DNA of 64,000 bases. It comes from Nonomuraea rubra (lineage in GTDB: Bacteria; Actinomycetota; Actinomycetes; Streptosporangiales; Streptosporangiaceae). Numbering within the stretch: position 1 is the first letter of the stretch; every line of letters starts with the position of its first letter. The stretch lies in contig NZ_JACHMI010000001.1 in assembly GCF_014207985.1 (NCBI RefSeq), forward strand, positions 7,051,001 through 7,115,000, in the 5' to 3' direction. Made by a program: the position numbers and the translations under genes. Below the pieces are notes generated by a model. The model was not told the DNA's origin, made no database searches, and saw only the letters and a list, made by a program, of their open reading frames with translations. Of the stretch, positions 50,469 to 58,500 are shown piece after piece.

Positions 50469-51949
50469 CAATCCACCGGTCGGTAGTCCTTCAGGAACAG
50501 GCCGGACACCCGGTTCCCGCCCACTCCGCGCACGATCGGGTCGTAGATCCGGGCCGCGCCGTCGATGACGTCCAGCGGCGGGCGGAACCCCGCCTCCCGC
50601 TGCGCGGTCTTGTCCGGATGGGGGCGTTCGTCGGTGACCCAGCCGGTGTCGACGCTGTTCATGTAGATGCCCGAGGCCGCGTAGTCCGCGGCGGCGGTGC
50701 GGGTCAGCATGTTCAGGGCGGCCTTGGCCATGTTGGTGTGCGGGTGGCGGACGGTCTTCTGCTCCCGGGAGAAGCTGCCCTCCATCGCCGAGACCTGCAC
50801 GACGTACCGGTCCGGCCACGGCGAGGCCTCCAGCGAGCCGCGCAGCCGGGACGTCAGCAGGAACGGCGCGAAGGAGTTCACCAGCTGCACCTCCATCCAC
50901 TCGGCCGGGTCCACCTCGTGCAGCCGCAGGCTCCAGCTGTTGCGCTCGCGCAGGTCCAGCGGCTGACCGGTCTCGTCCGTCCGCCCGGCGGGAAACAGCG
51001 CCTCCAGGTCGTCCCGCCGCGTGACGGCCTGCCCGGTGAGCGCACGCCCGGCCGCGATCGCCGGCGCGGGGTCCAGCCGCGCGGCGAGCGCGGCCGTCTC
51101 CTCCACGTCGATCCGCGCGGCCAGGCCGCTCAGCGGCGCACGCTCCGCCGCACGCACCTCGCGGTGGTACGCGGCGGGACGGCGGATCGTCTGGGCGGCG
51201 TTGTTGACCAGGATGTCGAGATGGCCGGAACGCCGCTCGACGGACTCCAGCAGATCCGCGACGGCCGCCAGGTCGAGCAGGTCGACACCGTGGACGTGCA
51301 CCCGGTCCAGCCAGGCCTCGGCGTCGGGCACGGCCGCGAGCCGGCGGGCGGCATCCCGGGGGAAGCGGGTGGTGACCAGGACGTCCGCGCCGTCGCGCAG
51401 CAGCTTCAGCGTCAGCTGGAAGCCGATCTTCACCCGTCCCCCGGTCACGATGGCCCGGCGTCCGCGCAGGTCGCAGCGGGCGTGCCGGCGGGCCAGGTTC
51501 TCCTCGGCGCAGTCCGGGCACAGCAGGTGGTATTCCGGATGCACCTGCCGGTAGGCGGACTTGCAGACGTAACAGCGTCGCGTACCCGCCAGCGGGCGCC
51601 GGGCCGGCGCCGGCCGGTCGCCGGGCGCGTCCGGCTCCGCGGAGCCCGTGGAGCCGGGCGAGGGAGACGGATCCTGCTCCCGGTAGCGCGCCGTGGCGGC
51701 CATGGCCTCGTGGTCGCGCCGCCTGCGCTCGGCGTGCCGCGACGCCTTCCGGGCCTTCTTCCCCGCCCGGTACAGGTGCGCCGCGGCCTCGTGCACGGCC
51801 GCCCACCGAGGATCGGCCGGGTCCGCCGCGCCCGCCTGGGCCAGCACCCGCAGGCAGGTCTCGACGTCGGCCTGGCCGGGAAGGGTTTCCGGCCCGGGCG
51901 GCGGTGTCCCGGTCAGGTCAGGCTCGACGACCGACACCCGCACCCCCAC
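50465..51949 (-). CDS. short-chain dehydrogenase-like protein with N-terminal zinc ribbon
   Basis: 494 residues from GTG (GAAGG upstream). The N-terminal 120 residues are charged and helical. Cys126, 129, 144 and 147 (CYVC and CPDC) form a zinc ribbon. From residue 160 comes an SDR Rossmann fold: AIVTGGRVKIGFQLTLKLL and LDILVNNAAQT. The catalytic region reads VVQVSAMEGS (Ser387) but HPHTNMAKAALNM, where Thr405 replaces the Tyr of YxxxK. Lys409 is kept. NAD(P) binding is likely while ordinary dehydrogenase chemistry is doubtful. First gene of the operon, with a tRNA-like RNA gene ending 17 bp upstream. The zinc ribbon could bind RNA, which is inference. Confidence 0.87.
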   Translation of the reverse strand: MGVRVSVVEPDLTGTPPPGPETLPGQADVETCLRVLAQAGAADPADPRWAAVHEAAAHLYRAGKKARKASRHAERRRRDHEAMAATARYREQDPSPSPGSTGSAEPDAPGDRPAPARRPLAGTRRCYVCKSAYRQVHPEYHLLCPDCAEENLARRHARCDLRGRRAIVTGGRVKIGFQLTLKLLRDGADVLVTTRFPRDAARRLAAVPDAEAWLDRVHVHGVDLLDLAAVADLLESVERRSGHLDILVNNAAQTIRRPAAYHREVRAAERAPLSGLAARIDVEETAALAARLDPAPAIAAGRALTGQAVTRRDDLEALFPAGRTDETGQPLDLRERNSWSLRLHEVDPAEWMEVQLVNSFAPFLLTSRLRGSLEASPWPDRYVVQVSAMEGSFSREQKTVRHPHTNMAKAALNMLTRTAAADYAASGIYMNSVDTGWVTDERPHPDKTAQREAGFRPPLDVIDGAARIYDPIVRGVGGNRVSGLFLKDYRPVDW

Positions 51950-51966
51950 CGATGACCTTCAGGATT

Positions 51967-52046
51967 TGGGGCAAGGCCGGCCGGATTCGAACCGGCGTCC
52001 TCCAACCTGCTGTAAGGCGCGACGACCTCTGCGCTACAGCCTTGCC
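51967..52046 (-). ncRNA. tRNA-like RNA with CCA end and no anticodon stem
   Basis: Read on the minus strand. GGCAAGGCTG (52046-52037) pairs over 10 bp with CGGCCTTGCC (51979-51970) to form a long acceptor-like stem followed directly by CCA (51969-51967). Then TA and a D-arm GCGC-AGAGGTCGTC-GCGC. Then 20 bases that cannot form a normal 5-bp anticodon stem. Then a canonical T-arm GCCGG-TTCGAAT-CCGGC. An alternative pairing GCTGTA/TACAGC would extend the D-arm. A TAAGAT box lies 7 bp upstream. It resembles a tRNA that has lost its anticodon arm. It could also act as the 5' leader of the operon mRNA. Confidence 0.75.
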
Positions 52047-52053
52047 GTTGCTG

Positions 52054-52059
52054 ATCTTA
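52054..52059 (-). promoter_or_regulatory. -10-like box for the tRNA-like RNA and operon
   Basis: TAAGAT on the minus strand ends 7 bp before the first base of the 10-bp acceptor stem, so transcription would begin at or next to the RNA's 5' end. No good -35 hexamer is evident. Confidence 0.45.
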
Positions 52060-52124
52060 GCGAAAGGCACGGACATCTCATGACCGAAATGGGTGCTACG
52101 CGGACCCGGGAACCACCGGACGGA

Positions 52125-52679
52125 TCAGGACTCCCGCCCGTACCGGGTCAGGACGGCGGCGCCGGCCCGTTCGGCCGACAGGCACTCCAGGTGCCGGGGT
52201 GGCCCGCCGGCGGGGAAGAGCCGGTCGCCGGTGCCGAGGAGGGTGGGGAAGGTCAGCAGCCGGTATTCGTCGATCAGGTCCTCGGCCATCAGCGTACGGA
52301 CGACGCTCAGGCTGCCGGTGATGATGACGTCGCGCTGCTCGCGCTTGACGGCGTCGATGAGATCGCCGTCGACGACCTGCGAACCGGCCCAGGCCGACGT
52401 GTCGGTCAGCGTGCGGGAGGCGACCAGTTTCGGCACGGCGTTCATCCGTGCCGAGAACGGGTCGTCGCGTCCCGGCCAGAGCCGCGAGAACAGCTGCCAC
52501 GTACCGCGTCCCAGCAGCAGGACGCCGTCGTCGAGGACGCCGCCGAGCCGGAACTTGTCCCCGGCGACCGTTTCCGGCCCGTGCCGGAACGCCCAGCCTC
52601 CGGCCGGTGTGCCGGCGGAGCCGTCCGGGTCGGACACGATCCCGTCCAGGGTGATGAATTCGATGACGATGACGCTCAC
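52125..52679 (-). CDS. dihydrofolate reductase family protein (RibD C-terminal-like)
   Basis: 184 residues. GTG 52679 follows GAGAGG. Signatures: VIVIEFITLDGIVSDPDGSA, DGVLLLGRGTWQLFSRLWP, KLVASRTL, RDVIITGSLSVVRTLMAEDLI and a short C-terminus. Same general family as 15588-16142 but clearly divergent from it. Reductase of unknown substrate. It lies 57 bp after a SigG-like sigma factor gene on the same strand and may be co-transcribed with it. Confidence 0.9.
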   Translation of the reverse strand: MSVIVIEFITLDGIVSDPDGSAGTPAGGWAFRHGPETVAGDKFRLGGVLDDGVLLLGRGTWQLFSRLWPGRDDPFSARMNAVPKLVASRTLTDTSAWAGSQVVDGDLIDAVKREQRDVIITGSLSVVRTLMAEDLIDEYRLLTFPTLLGTGDRLFPAGGPPRHLECLSAERAGAAVLTRYGRES

Positions 52680-52736
52680 GTCGGGTGTCCCTCTCGTTCG
52701 ATGGTCACCCGTACGTACCGGCGGCATCGCCCGGAC

Positions 52737-53684
52737 TCATCGCCCCCCGTCGGACCTGTCGAAAAGAATCTCCTGGGACAGGCCGAACGCCTCGAACACG
52801 GCGGGATCGGCGAAGACGACGTTACGCGCGACGCGGCCACCGGTGACCGTGAAGACCTGGAGGGTGTGCAGGCGATGCCCGCCGCCGGGCTCGGGGGCGT
52901 AGGCGGCCAGGGCGGGCTGGCCGTTGGCGGTCAGGCGCGTGAGGCCCCAGCCGGTCCCGCGCATCTCGAACACGCGGCGCATGAACAGGCCGTAGTCGTG
53001 GCTGCCCCGGTACCACAGCGGCACCGGCGGCATCTCCAGGACGGCGTCGTCGGTGAGGAGCCGCACGAGTGCGGGGACGTCGGCCCTCTCGAACGCCCGC
53101 ATGTACCGCTCGATCACCTCGCGGACCTTCGGGTCCTCCGGCTCGCCGACCTCGCCGGCGTCCACGGCCTCGCCCGCTGCGGCGAGGGCGGCGCGGGCCC
53201 GCTGCAGCGCGCTGTTGACGGCCGGGACCGTGGTGCCGAGCTGGACGGCCACCTCGGCGGCGCTGAACTCCAGCACCTCGCGCAGGACGAGCACGGCCCG
53301 CTGCCGCGGCGGCAGCGTCTGCATCGCCGCCACCAGCGCGAGCCGCAGGTCGGCCCGCAGCCCGAGCTCGACCCGTGCGTCGGGGAACGGCTGCAGCCAG
53401 GGAACGCCGAACGCCGGTGCGAGCGGCGCCCCGGGATCGTCGCTGGGCGCGCCCAGCCCGGACGGCAACGGCCGCCGCGCGCGGCCCTCCAGAGCGGTCA
53501 GGCAGACGTTGGTCGCGATCCGGTAGAGCCACGTCCGCAGCGACGCGCGGCCGGCGTCGTAGCGATCCCGGGCCTTCCACGCCCGCAACATCGTCTCCTG
53601 CACCTGGTCCTCGGCCTCGTGGAACGAGCCCAGCATCCGATAGCAGTACGCCACCAGCTCCGCTCGATACGGCTCGAAATCCAC
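52737..53684 (-). CDS. ECF sigma factor, SigG-like, with C-terminal SnoaL-like domain
   Basis: 315 residues from GTG 53684. Region 2: YRAELVAYCYRMLGSFHEAEDQVQETMLRAW. The linker ALEGRARRPLPSGLGAPSDDP is diagnostic of the SigG-like group. Region 4: LPPRQRAVLVLREVLEFSAAEVAVQLGTT. The last roughly 120 residues are a SnoaL-like domain (VIERYMRAFERADVPALVRL) that in such factors modulates activity in place of an anti-sigma factor, and no anti-sigma gene is adjacent. It is divergent from a histidine kinase gene. Promoters recognised are unknown. Confidence 0.92.
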   Translation of the reverse strand: MDFEPYRAELVAYCYRMLGSFHEAEDQVQETMLRAWKARDRYDAGRASLRTWLYRIATNVCLTALEGRARRPLPSGLGAPSDDPGAPLAPAFGVPWLQPFPDARVELGLRADLRLALVAAMQTLPPRQRAVLVLREVLEFSAAEVAVQLGTTVPAVNSALQRARAALAAAGEAVDAGEVGEPEDPKVREVIERYMRAFERADVPALVRLLTDDAVLEMPPVPLWYRGSHDYGLFMRRVFEMRGTGWGLTRLTANGQPALAAYAPEPGGGHRLHTLQVFTVTGGRVARNVVFADPAVFEAFGLSQEILFDRSDGGR

Positions 53685-53879
53685 CGCCCCAGCATGGCAG
53701 GAGCTGCTGAGCGCGCGCGACGCTCCCGCAGCCGCCCCTCGGCACTCGCCCTCCAGCCCCGCCCGAGACAGCGTTCCGGGACGATTTGACGAGGTGTTGG
53801 CGTCACGCGTGCCAACTCCTTCCCTCCGCTTCGACGAGCCGCTACCGGCGGCGTGCTCGACTGGGTCGAGGGACTCAAC

Positions 53880-55274
53880 ATGACCATCCGACGTCGCATC
53901 TCGATCACTACACGCATCACACTGTTCACGGCGGTGGTGGCGACGCTCCTGTCTGCCCTGCTGGCCATCACGCTCATGCTCGTCTTCCACCGGTACGCCA
54001 CCACGGCGCTGACCACGGAGACCATGTCGGCCGGCGGCCGGGTGGCCAGCGAGGTGGAGCGCCACGAGGCCATCACCACTCCCCTGGCCGGGCAACGCGA
54101 CAGGAACCTGCAGGTCGTCGATCCCCGCGGGGTGGTGGTCGCCGCGACGCCGCAGCTCCAGGGCAAGCCGATCATCGCGCCCTTCGGCCCCGACAGCAAG
54201 AACATCACCCATGCCGTCGTGTGCGGCGGCGTCTTCCCGGGCGGCCGGTGCCAGATCGTGATCGCGCAGTCGGCGCACACGACGGCGGGCGACTGGATCA
54301 TCTACAGCTCCTCCCCCACGATCCCCCCCTACGTCGATCCCTGGCTCGCCGGCACGGTGGCGGGCGGAGCGGCCCTGCTGGCCGCGGCGATCACGTTGCT
54401 CGGCCATCGCATCGCCCATGCGGCGCTCAGGCCGGTGACCGCCATCCGCACGGAACTCGACAGGATCAACGAGACCTGCCCCGAACGCCGGGTGCCCTAC
54501 CCGCAGGCCAAGGACGAGATCCACGACCTGGCCGACAGCGTCAACCACACCCTGGCCCGCCTGCAGGCCGCGATGGAGCAGCAACGGGCCTTCACCTCGG
54601 ATGCCTCCCACGAACTGCGCAGCCCCATCGCCGCGATCCGCGCCGAGGTCGAGGACGCGCTGCTCGCCCCCGAGGAGACCAGCGTGCCCACGGTGGGCAA
54701 CACCGTCCTGAGGAGTGTGGACAGGCTGGAGGCCATCGTCGGCGACCTGCTGACCATCGCCCGGCAGGACCACGACCGGCAGGTCGAACGCGAGCCCATC
54801 GACCTGTCCGAGCTCGTCACCACGGAAAGCGGCAGGAGGCCCCACCCGGCCAAGCGCTTCGACTACGCGCTGGAGCCCGGCGTGGTGGTGATCGGCGACC
54901 GGGCCCGGCTGTCACGCCTGCTCTCCAACCTGATCGACAACGCCGAACGGTACGCCGCCTCCACCATCACCCTCCGCGTCAGTCACGTGGCCGGCTCCAA
55001 GCGTGACGCCCACCGCTTCCCGAACGGCATCGCGATGCTGGAGGTGATCGACGACGGAAAGGGCATCGACCCGGGCAAGCGCGAGCTGGTCTTCCAGCGA
55101 TTCGCCCGCCTGGACACCGCCCGCGACCGGGGCGCCGGCGGCACCGGGCTGGGCCTGCCGATCGCCCGGCAGACCGCCGAGGCCCACGGCGGCACCCTGG
55201 GAATCGAGGACTCCACCTGCGGCACCCGCTTCGTCCTGCGCCTCCCCGCCACCGAGGCCGCCCGCGCCGATTGA
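53880..55274 (+). CDS. sensor histidine kinase, OmpR-type partner class, orphan
   Basis: 464 residues. ATG 53880 follows GAGGGA. Two membrane segments (about residues 10-38 and 155-180) flank an extracellular region with a Cys pair (VVCGGVFPGGRC). Then HAMP, H-box FTSDASHELRSPIAAIRAEV, N-box LLSNLIDNAERYA, and G boxes VIDDGKGIDPG and GTGLGLPIARQ. The domains are complete. No response regulator gene is adjacent: upstream is a divergent sigma factor, downstream a DUF418 gene. The cognate regulator must be elsewhere. Confidence 0.92.
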   Translation: MTIRRRISITTRITLFTAVVATLLSALLAITLMLVFHRYATTALTTETMSAGGRVASEVERHEAITTPLAGQRDRNLQVVDPRGVVVAATPQLQGKPIIAPFGPDSKNITHAVVCGGVFPGGRCQIVIAQSAHTTAGDWIIYSSSPTIPPYVDPWLAGTVAGGAALLAAAITLLGHRIAHAALRPVTAIRTELDRINETCPERRVPYPQAKDEIHDLADSVNHTLARLQAAMEQQRAFTSDASHELRSPIAAIRAEVEDALLAPEETSVPTVGNTVLRSVDRLEAIVGDLLTIARQDHDRQVEREPIDLSELVTTESGRRPHPAKRFDYALEPGVVVIGDRARLSRLLSNLIDNAERYAASTITLRVSHVAGSKRDAHRFPNGIAMLEVIDDGKGIDPGKRELVFQRFARLDTARDRGAGGTGLGLPIARQTAEAHGGTLGIEDSTCGTRFVLRLPATEAARAD

Positions 55275-55417
55275 CGACCGGCGCGCGGGCATCCTCCGAA
55301 CGGAGGATGCCGCGCATCGCCCGTTCGCCGCCGGATCGCGCCCCGCCGCACGATCCGGCGGCCCGCCCCCTGCCTCCACACTCGAGGCGAAACCCGGGAA
55401 CGCAGGGAGGCGACGTG

Positions 55418-56554
55418 GTGGCGGTCGAACGGTTGGGACCGGTGGAGCAGGGAGCGCGGCAGCTCGCCCCTGACCTGGCCAGGGGAATCATGCTGGCGCT
55501 GATCGCGGTGGCCAATTCGGCCATCTACCTGTACGGGCGCCCGTACGGCATCAGGCAGCACATCATCGAGCACGGCTGGGCCGACCGGTTGGCCTCGGCG
55601 GTGAGCATGACGGTCGTGGACGCACGGGCGTACCCGATGTTCGCGGCCCTGTTCGGCTACGGCTTCGTGCACATCTGGAACCGGCGCCGCGACGACGCCG
55701 AGGGGCGGCGTGTGCTCAGGCGGCGCAGCTGGTGGCTGCTGGCGTTCGGCGCGGTCCACGCGACGTTGCTGTTCTCCGGAGACGTGCTCGGCCTGTACGG
55801 GCTGGTCGGCCTCGTGCTGGTCCGGTTGTTACGGGTGCGTGACCGGACCCTGCTCGTCCTGGCGGGCTGCTGGCTGGTCCCTGTGGCGCTGTCGTCGGCA
55901 CTGGTCTACAGCACGCCGGAAGGCACGGCGCAGCGGTCGTACTTCTGGTCGTTCGCCGTCGAGGACCCGCTGACGGCGCTGGCACTACGGCCGCTGGAGT
56001 GGGTGGCGACCCCCTTCGGCCTGCTGGGTGTGGGGACCGCGGCGCTGGCCGGCGTGTGGGCGGGGCGACGGGAGCTGCTGTCCTCGCCGGATCGGCTGCG
56101 GCGGGCGGCGCTGTGGGGGCCGCTGATCGGCGCGGCCGGCGGGCTGCCGGTGGGGCTGATCGCGGCGGGGGCGCTCACCGTGCACGATCCCGTCACGGTC
56201 ATGGCGCTCAACGCGGTGCACGTGGTGACGGGGATCGCGGGCGGGCTGGGGTACGCGGCGCTGATCGGCGTGCTGGCCGGCAGGATCGGGCAGCGGCGCG
56301 GGCCGGTCGTGACCGCTCTGGCGGCCTGTGGTCAGCGCTCGTTGACGTGTTATCTACTACAGTCAGTGGTGTTCGTGGCGCTTCTGTCCCCCTCCGCGGG
56401 TGGGCTCGGCGGAAGGCTGGGATCGGCCGCCACCGTGGCGCTGGGCCTGTTCACCTGGGCGGGCACCGTGCTCGTGGCCGAGGTGATGCGCCGGGCCGGC
56501 GCACGCGGGCCCGCCGAGGCGCTGCTGCGCCGCCTGGTCTATCCCCGCGGGTGA
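55418..56554 (+). CDS. DUF418 domain membrane protein
   Basis: 378 residues. GTG 55418 is 7 bases after GGGAGG, with GTG 55415 possible. It has about nine hydrophobic segments. DLARGIMLALIAVANSAIYL at the N-terminus and GPVVTALAACGQRSLTCYLLQSVVF near the C-terminus are the DUF418 hallmarks, distantly like membrane acyltransferases. Function unknown. The stop lies 7 bp before the NarL-type kinase gene, so the three genes 55418-58420 are probably one operon and the protein may be what the kinase reports on. Confidence 0.88.
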   Translation: MAVERLGPVEQGARQLAPDLARGIMLALIAVANSAIYLYGRPYGIRQHIIEHGWADRLASAVSMTVVDARAYPMFAALFGYGFVHIWNRRRDDAEGRRVLRRRSWWLLAFGAVHATLLFSGDVLGLYGLVGLVLVRLLRVRDRTLLVLAGCWLVPVALSSALVYSTPEGTAQRSYFWSFAVEDPLTALALRPLEWVATPFGLLGVGTAALAGVWAGRRELLSSPDRLRRAALWGPLIGAAGGLPVGLIAAGALTVHDPVTVMALNAVHVVTGIAGGLGYAALIGVLAGRIGQRRGPVVTALAACGQRSLTCYLLQSVVFVALLSPSAGGLGGRLGSAATVALGLFTWAGTVLVAEVMRRAGARGPAEALLRRLVYPRG

Positions 56555-56561
56555 GAGCGAG

Positions 56562-57794
56562 GTGCGGGTGGTGCGGGTACGCGACTGGGATCGGGCCTGG
56601 CACGCCGTGCCCCTGGCCGTGCTGGCCGTGGCCACCGTGCTCGCCGTGGCCGGCTCCGCGGCCCCGCCGTCCGCGCTCGCCGTCACCGTGGCGCTGGCCG
56701 TGGCCACCGCACTGTGGCACGGCTGGATGGTGATGGCGCATCCGCACTGGCCGGAGCGGGCGCTGGCGCCGATGGCGGTCTACTTCGCGGGGCTGCTGGC
56801 GCTGTCGTGGGTGCTGTCGGCGCGGCACCCGGCGTACGCGCTGCTGGTCGTCGCCTGCTTCCCGATGGCGTTCGTGGCGCTGCCCGGCCGCTACGCCTAT
56901 CTCGGCGTGGCCGCGACCGGGCTCCTGGTGCTGGGCGACCCGTTCGCGCTGTCCGCATCGGGGGGCTTATGGCCCAAGGTGCCGGCGGCGCTGGCATCGG
57001 TGGTCTTGGCGGCGTTCATCGGCTGGATCGTCCGGGCGATGGAGGCCGAGGTGGGGCGGCGGCGCGCGGCGAACCAGGCGCTGGAGGAGGCCAACGCGCG
57101 CCTGGCGCGGCTCGGCGAGGAGAACGCCGCCCTCCAGGGCGAGCTGCTGGCCGCCGCCCGCCGGACCGGCGTGGCCGGCGAGCGCGGGCGGCTGGCCCGC
57201 GAGATCCACGACACCGTCGCCCAGGGGCTGGCGGGCATCGTCACCCAGCTGGAGGCCGCCGAGGAGGTCGCCTCCGACCCCGAGGCGGTACGCCGCCGCC
57301 TGGCCATCGCCCGCGGCCTGGCCAGGGAGAGCCTGACCGAGGTCCGCCGCTCCCTCGACGACCTGAGGCCCGGCCCGCTGGCCGCCTCCCGGCTGCCGGA
57401 CGCGCTGGCGGCGCTGGTGTCCGGCTGGGGCGAGACGCACGGGGTACCCCCGACGCTCACCATCACCGGAACCGCCCGGCTGCTGCACCCCGAGGTCGAG
57501 GTGACGCTGTTCCGGGCCGTACAGGAGGCGCTGTCGAACGTGGCCCGCCACGCCCGGGCGCGCAAGACCGTCGTCACGCTGTCGTACATGGAGGAGCTGG
57601 TCGTGGCCGACATCAGGGACGACGGGGTCGGGTTCACCCCATCGGAGGCCGACGGCTTCGGGCTGACCGCGATGCGCCAGCGAGTCGGCCGGCTGTCGGG
57701 CGAGGTCGAAGTCGAGTCGGCGCCCGGCCGGGGCACCGCGGTGAGCGTGAGCGTGCCCGCCATCCCGGCGGCCGGCGAAGGGGAGAGCCCGTGA
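56562..57794 (+). CDS. NarL-type sensor histidine kinase
   Basis: 410 residues from GTG. Five or six membrane segments in the first 150 residues, a coiled coil (RRRAANQALEEANARLARL), then a HisKA_3 H-box GERGRLAREIHDTVAQGLAG and the HATPase domain (FRAVQEALSNVARHARA, DIRDDGVGF, GFGLTAMRQRV). The stop overlaps the response regulator GTG (GTGA). The membrane-embedded sensor suggests it reads a membrane or cell-wall signal. Confidence 0.93.
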   Translation: MRVVRVRDWDRAWHAVPLAVLAVATVLAVAGSAAPPSALAVTVALAVATALWHGWMVMAHPHWPERALAPMAVYFAGLLALSWVLSARHPAYALLVVACFPMAFVALPGRYAYLGVAATGLLVLGDPFALSASGGLWPKVPAALASVVLAAFIGWIVRAMEAEVGRRRAANQALEEANARLARLGEENAALQGELLAAARRTGVAGERGRLAREIHDTVAQGLAGIVTQLEAAEEVASDPEAVRRRLAIARGLARESLTEVRRSLDDLRPGPLAASRLPDALAALVSGWGETHGVPPTLTITGTARLLHPEVEVTLFRAVQEALSNVARHARARKTVVTLSYMEELVVADIRDDGVGFTPSEADGFGLTAMRQRVGRLSGEVEVESAPGRGTAVSVSVPAIPAAGEGESP

Positions 57795-58420
57795 CAGTAC
57801 GACTGGTGATCGTCGATGACCATCCCGTGGTGCGCGACGGGCTGCGCGGCATGTTCGTCGAGCAGGCCGATCTGGAGATCGTCGGCGAGGCCGGTGACGG
57901 CGCGGAGGGGCTGGCGGTGGCCGTACGGGAGCAGCCCGACGTCGTGCTGACCGACCTGCGGATGCCGGGGCTGGGCGGGGCCGAGTTCATCGGGCTGCTG
58001 ACCGCGCGGGTGCCGTCGGCCCAGGTGCTGGTGCTGACCACGTACGACGGGGACGACGACGTGCTGCCGGCCGTGGCCGCCGGCGCGATCGGCTTCCTGC
58101 TGAAGGACTCGCCTCGCGAGGAGGTCTTCCGCGCCGTCCGCGCGGCCGCCGCGGGCGAGACGGTCCTGTCGCCTGCCGTGGCGGCCCGCGTCCTGCGGCG
58201 GGTACGTGACCCCGCGCCCCGGGCGGCCGAGCTGAGCGAGCGCGAGCACACCGTGCTGCGGCTGGTGGCGGGTGGCGCGACCAACAAGGAGGCGGCAGCG
58301 GCGCTGTTCATCAGCGAGACCACGGTCAAGACCCACCTGGCGCACATCTACACCAAGCTGGGCGTCTCCGACCGGGCCGCCGCGGTCGCCACCGCCTACA
58401 CGCGCGGCCTGCTGCCCTGA
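57791..58420 (+). CDS. NarL/FixJ-family response regulator
   Basis: 209 residues. Receiver domain VRLVIVDDHPVVRDGLRGMF with phospho-acceptor Asp in DVVLTDLRMPGLGG, Thr in VLVLTTYDGDDD and Lys in GFLLKDSPREE. C-terminal LuxR helix-turn-helix: ELSEREHTVLRLVAGGATNK, then EAAAALFISETTVKTHLAHI. Overlaps its kinase by 4 bp. A partly paired hairpin follows at 58426-58446. Confidence 0.96.
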   Translation: MTVRLVIVDDHPVVRDGLRGMFVEQADLEIVGEAGDGAEGLAVAVREQPDVVLTDLRMPGLGGAEFIGLLTARVPSAQVLVLTTYDGDDDVLPAVAAGAIGFLLKDSPREEVFRAVRAAAAGETVLSPAVAARVLRRVRDPAPRAAELSEREHTVLRLVAGGATNKEAAAALFISETTVKTHLAHIYTKLGVSDRAAAVATAYTRGLLP

Positions 58421-58425
58421 TCATG

Positions 58426-58446
58426 CCCCGGCACCCGCGTGCGGGG
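58426..58446 (+). terminator. hairpin after the response regulator
   Basis: CCCCG-g-CAC (58426-58434) pairs with GTG-CGGGG (58439-58446) with one bulged base, starting 6 bp after the stop. Moderate support, no T-run. Confidence 0.5.
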
Positions 58447-58500
58447 GGCCGTAACCGTCACGTAAGAGCTGACCGGCGGCTGACGTGGTGCCCTTGAGGC

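Noticed and set aside
51967..52046. A normal tRNA gene
   Set aside because: D-arm, T-arm and CCA are present, but the 20 bases between them cannot form a 5-bp anticodon stem and 7-base loop, and the acceptor stem is 10 bp rather than 7.
51967..52046. Selenocysteine tRNA, because of the long acceptor stem
   Set aside because: tRNA-Sec has a long variable arm and a UCA anticodon. Neither is present, and the element is too short.
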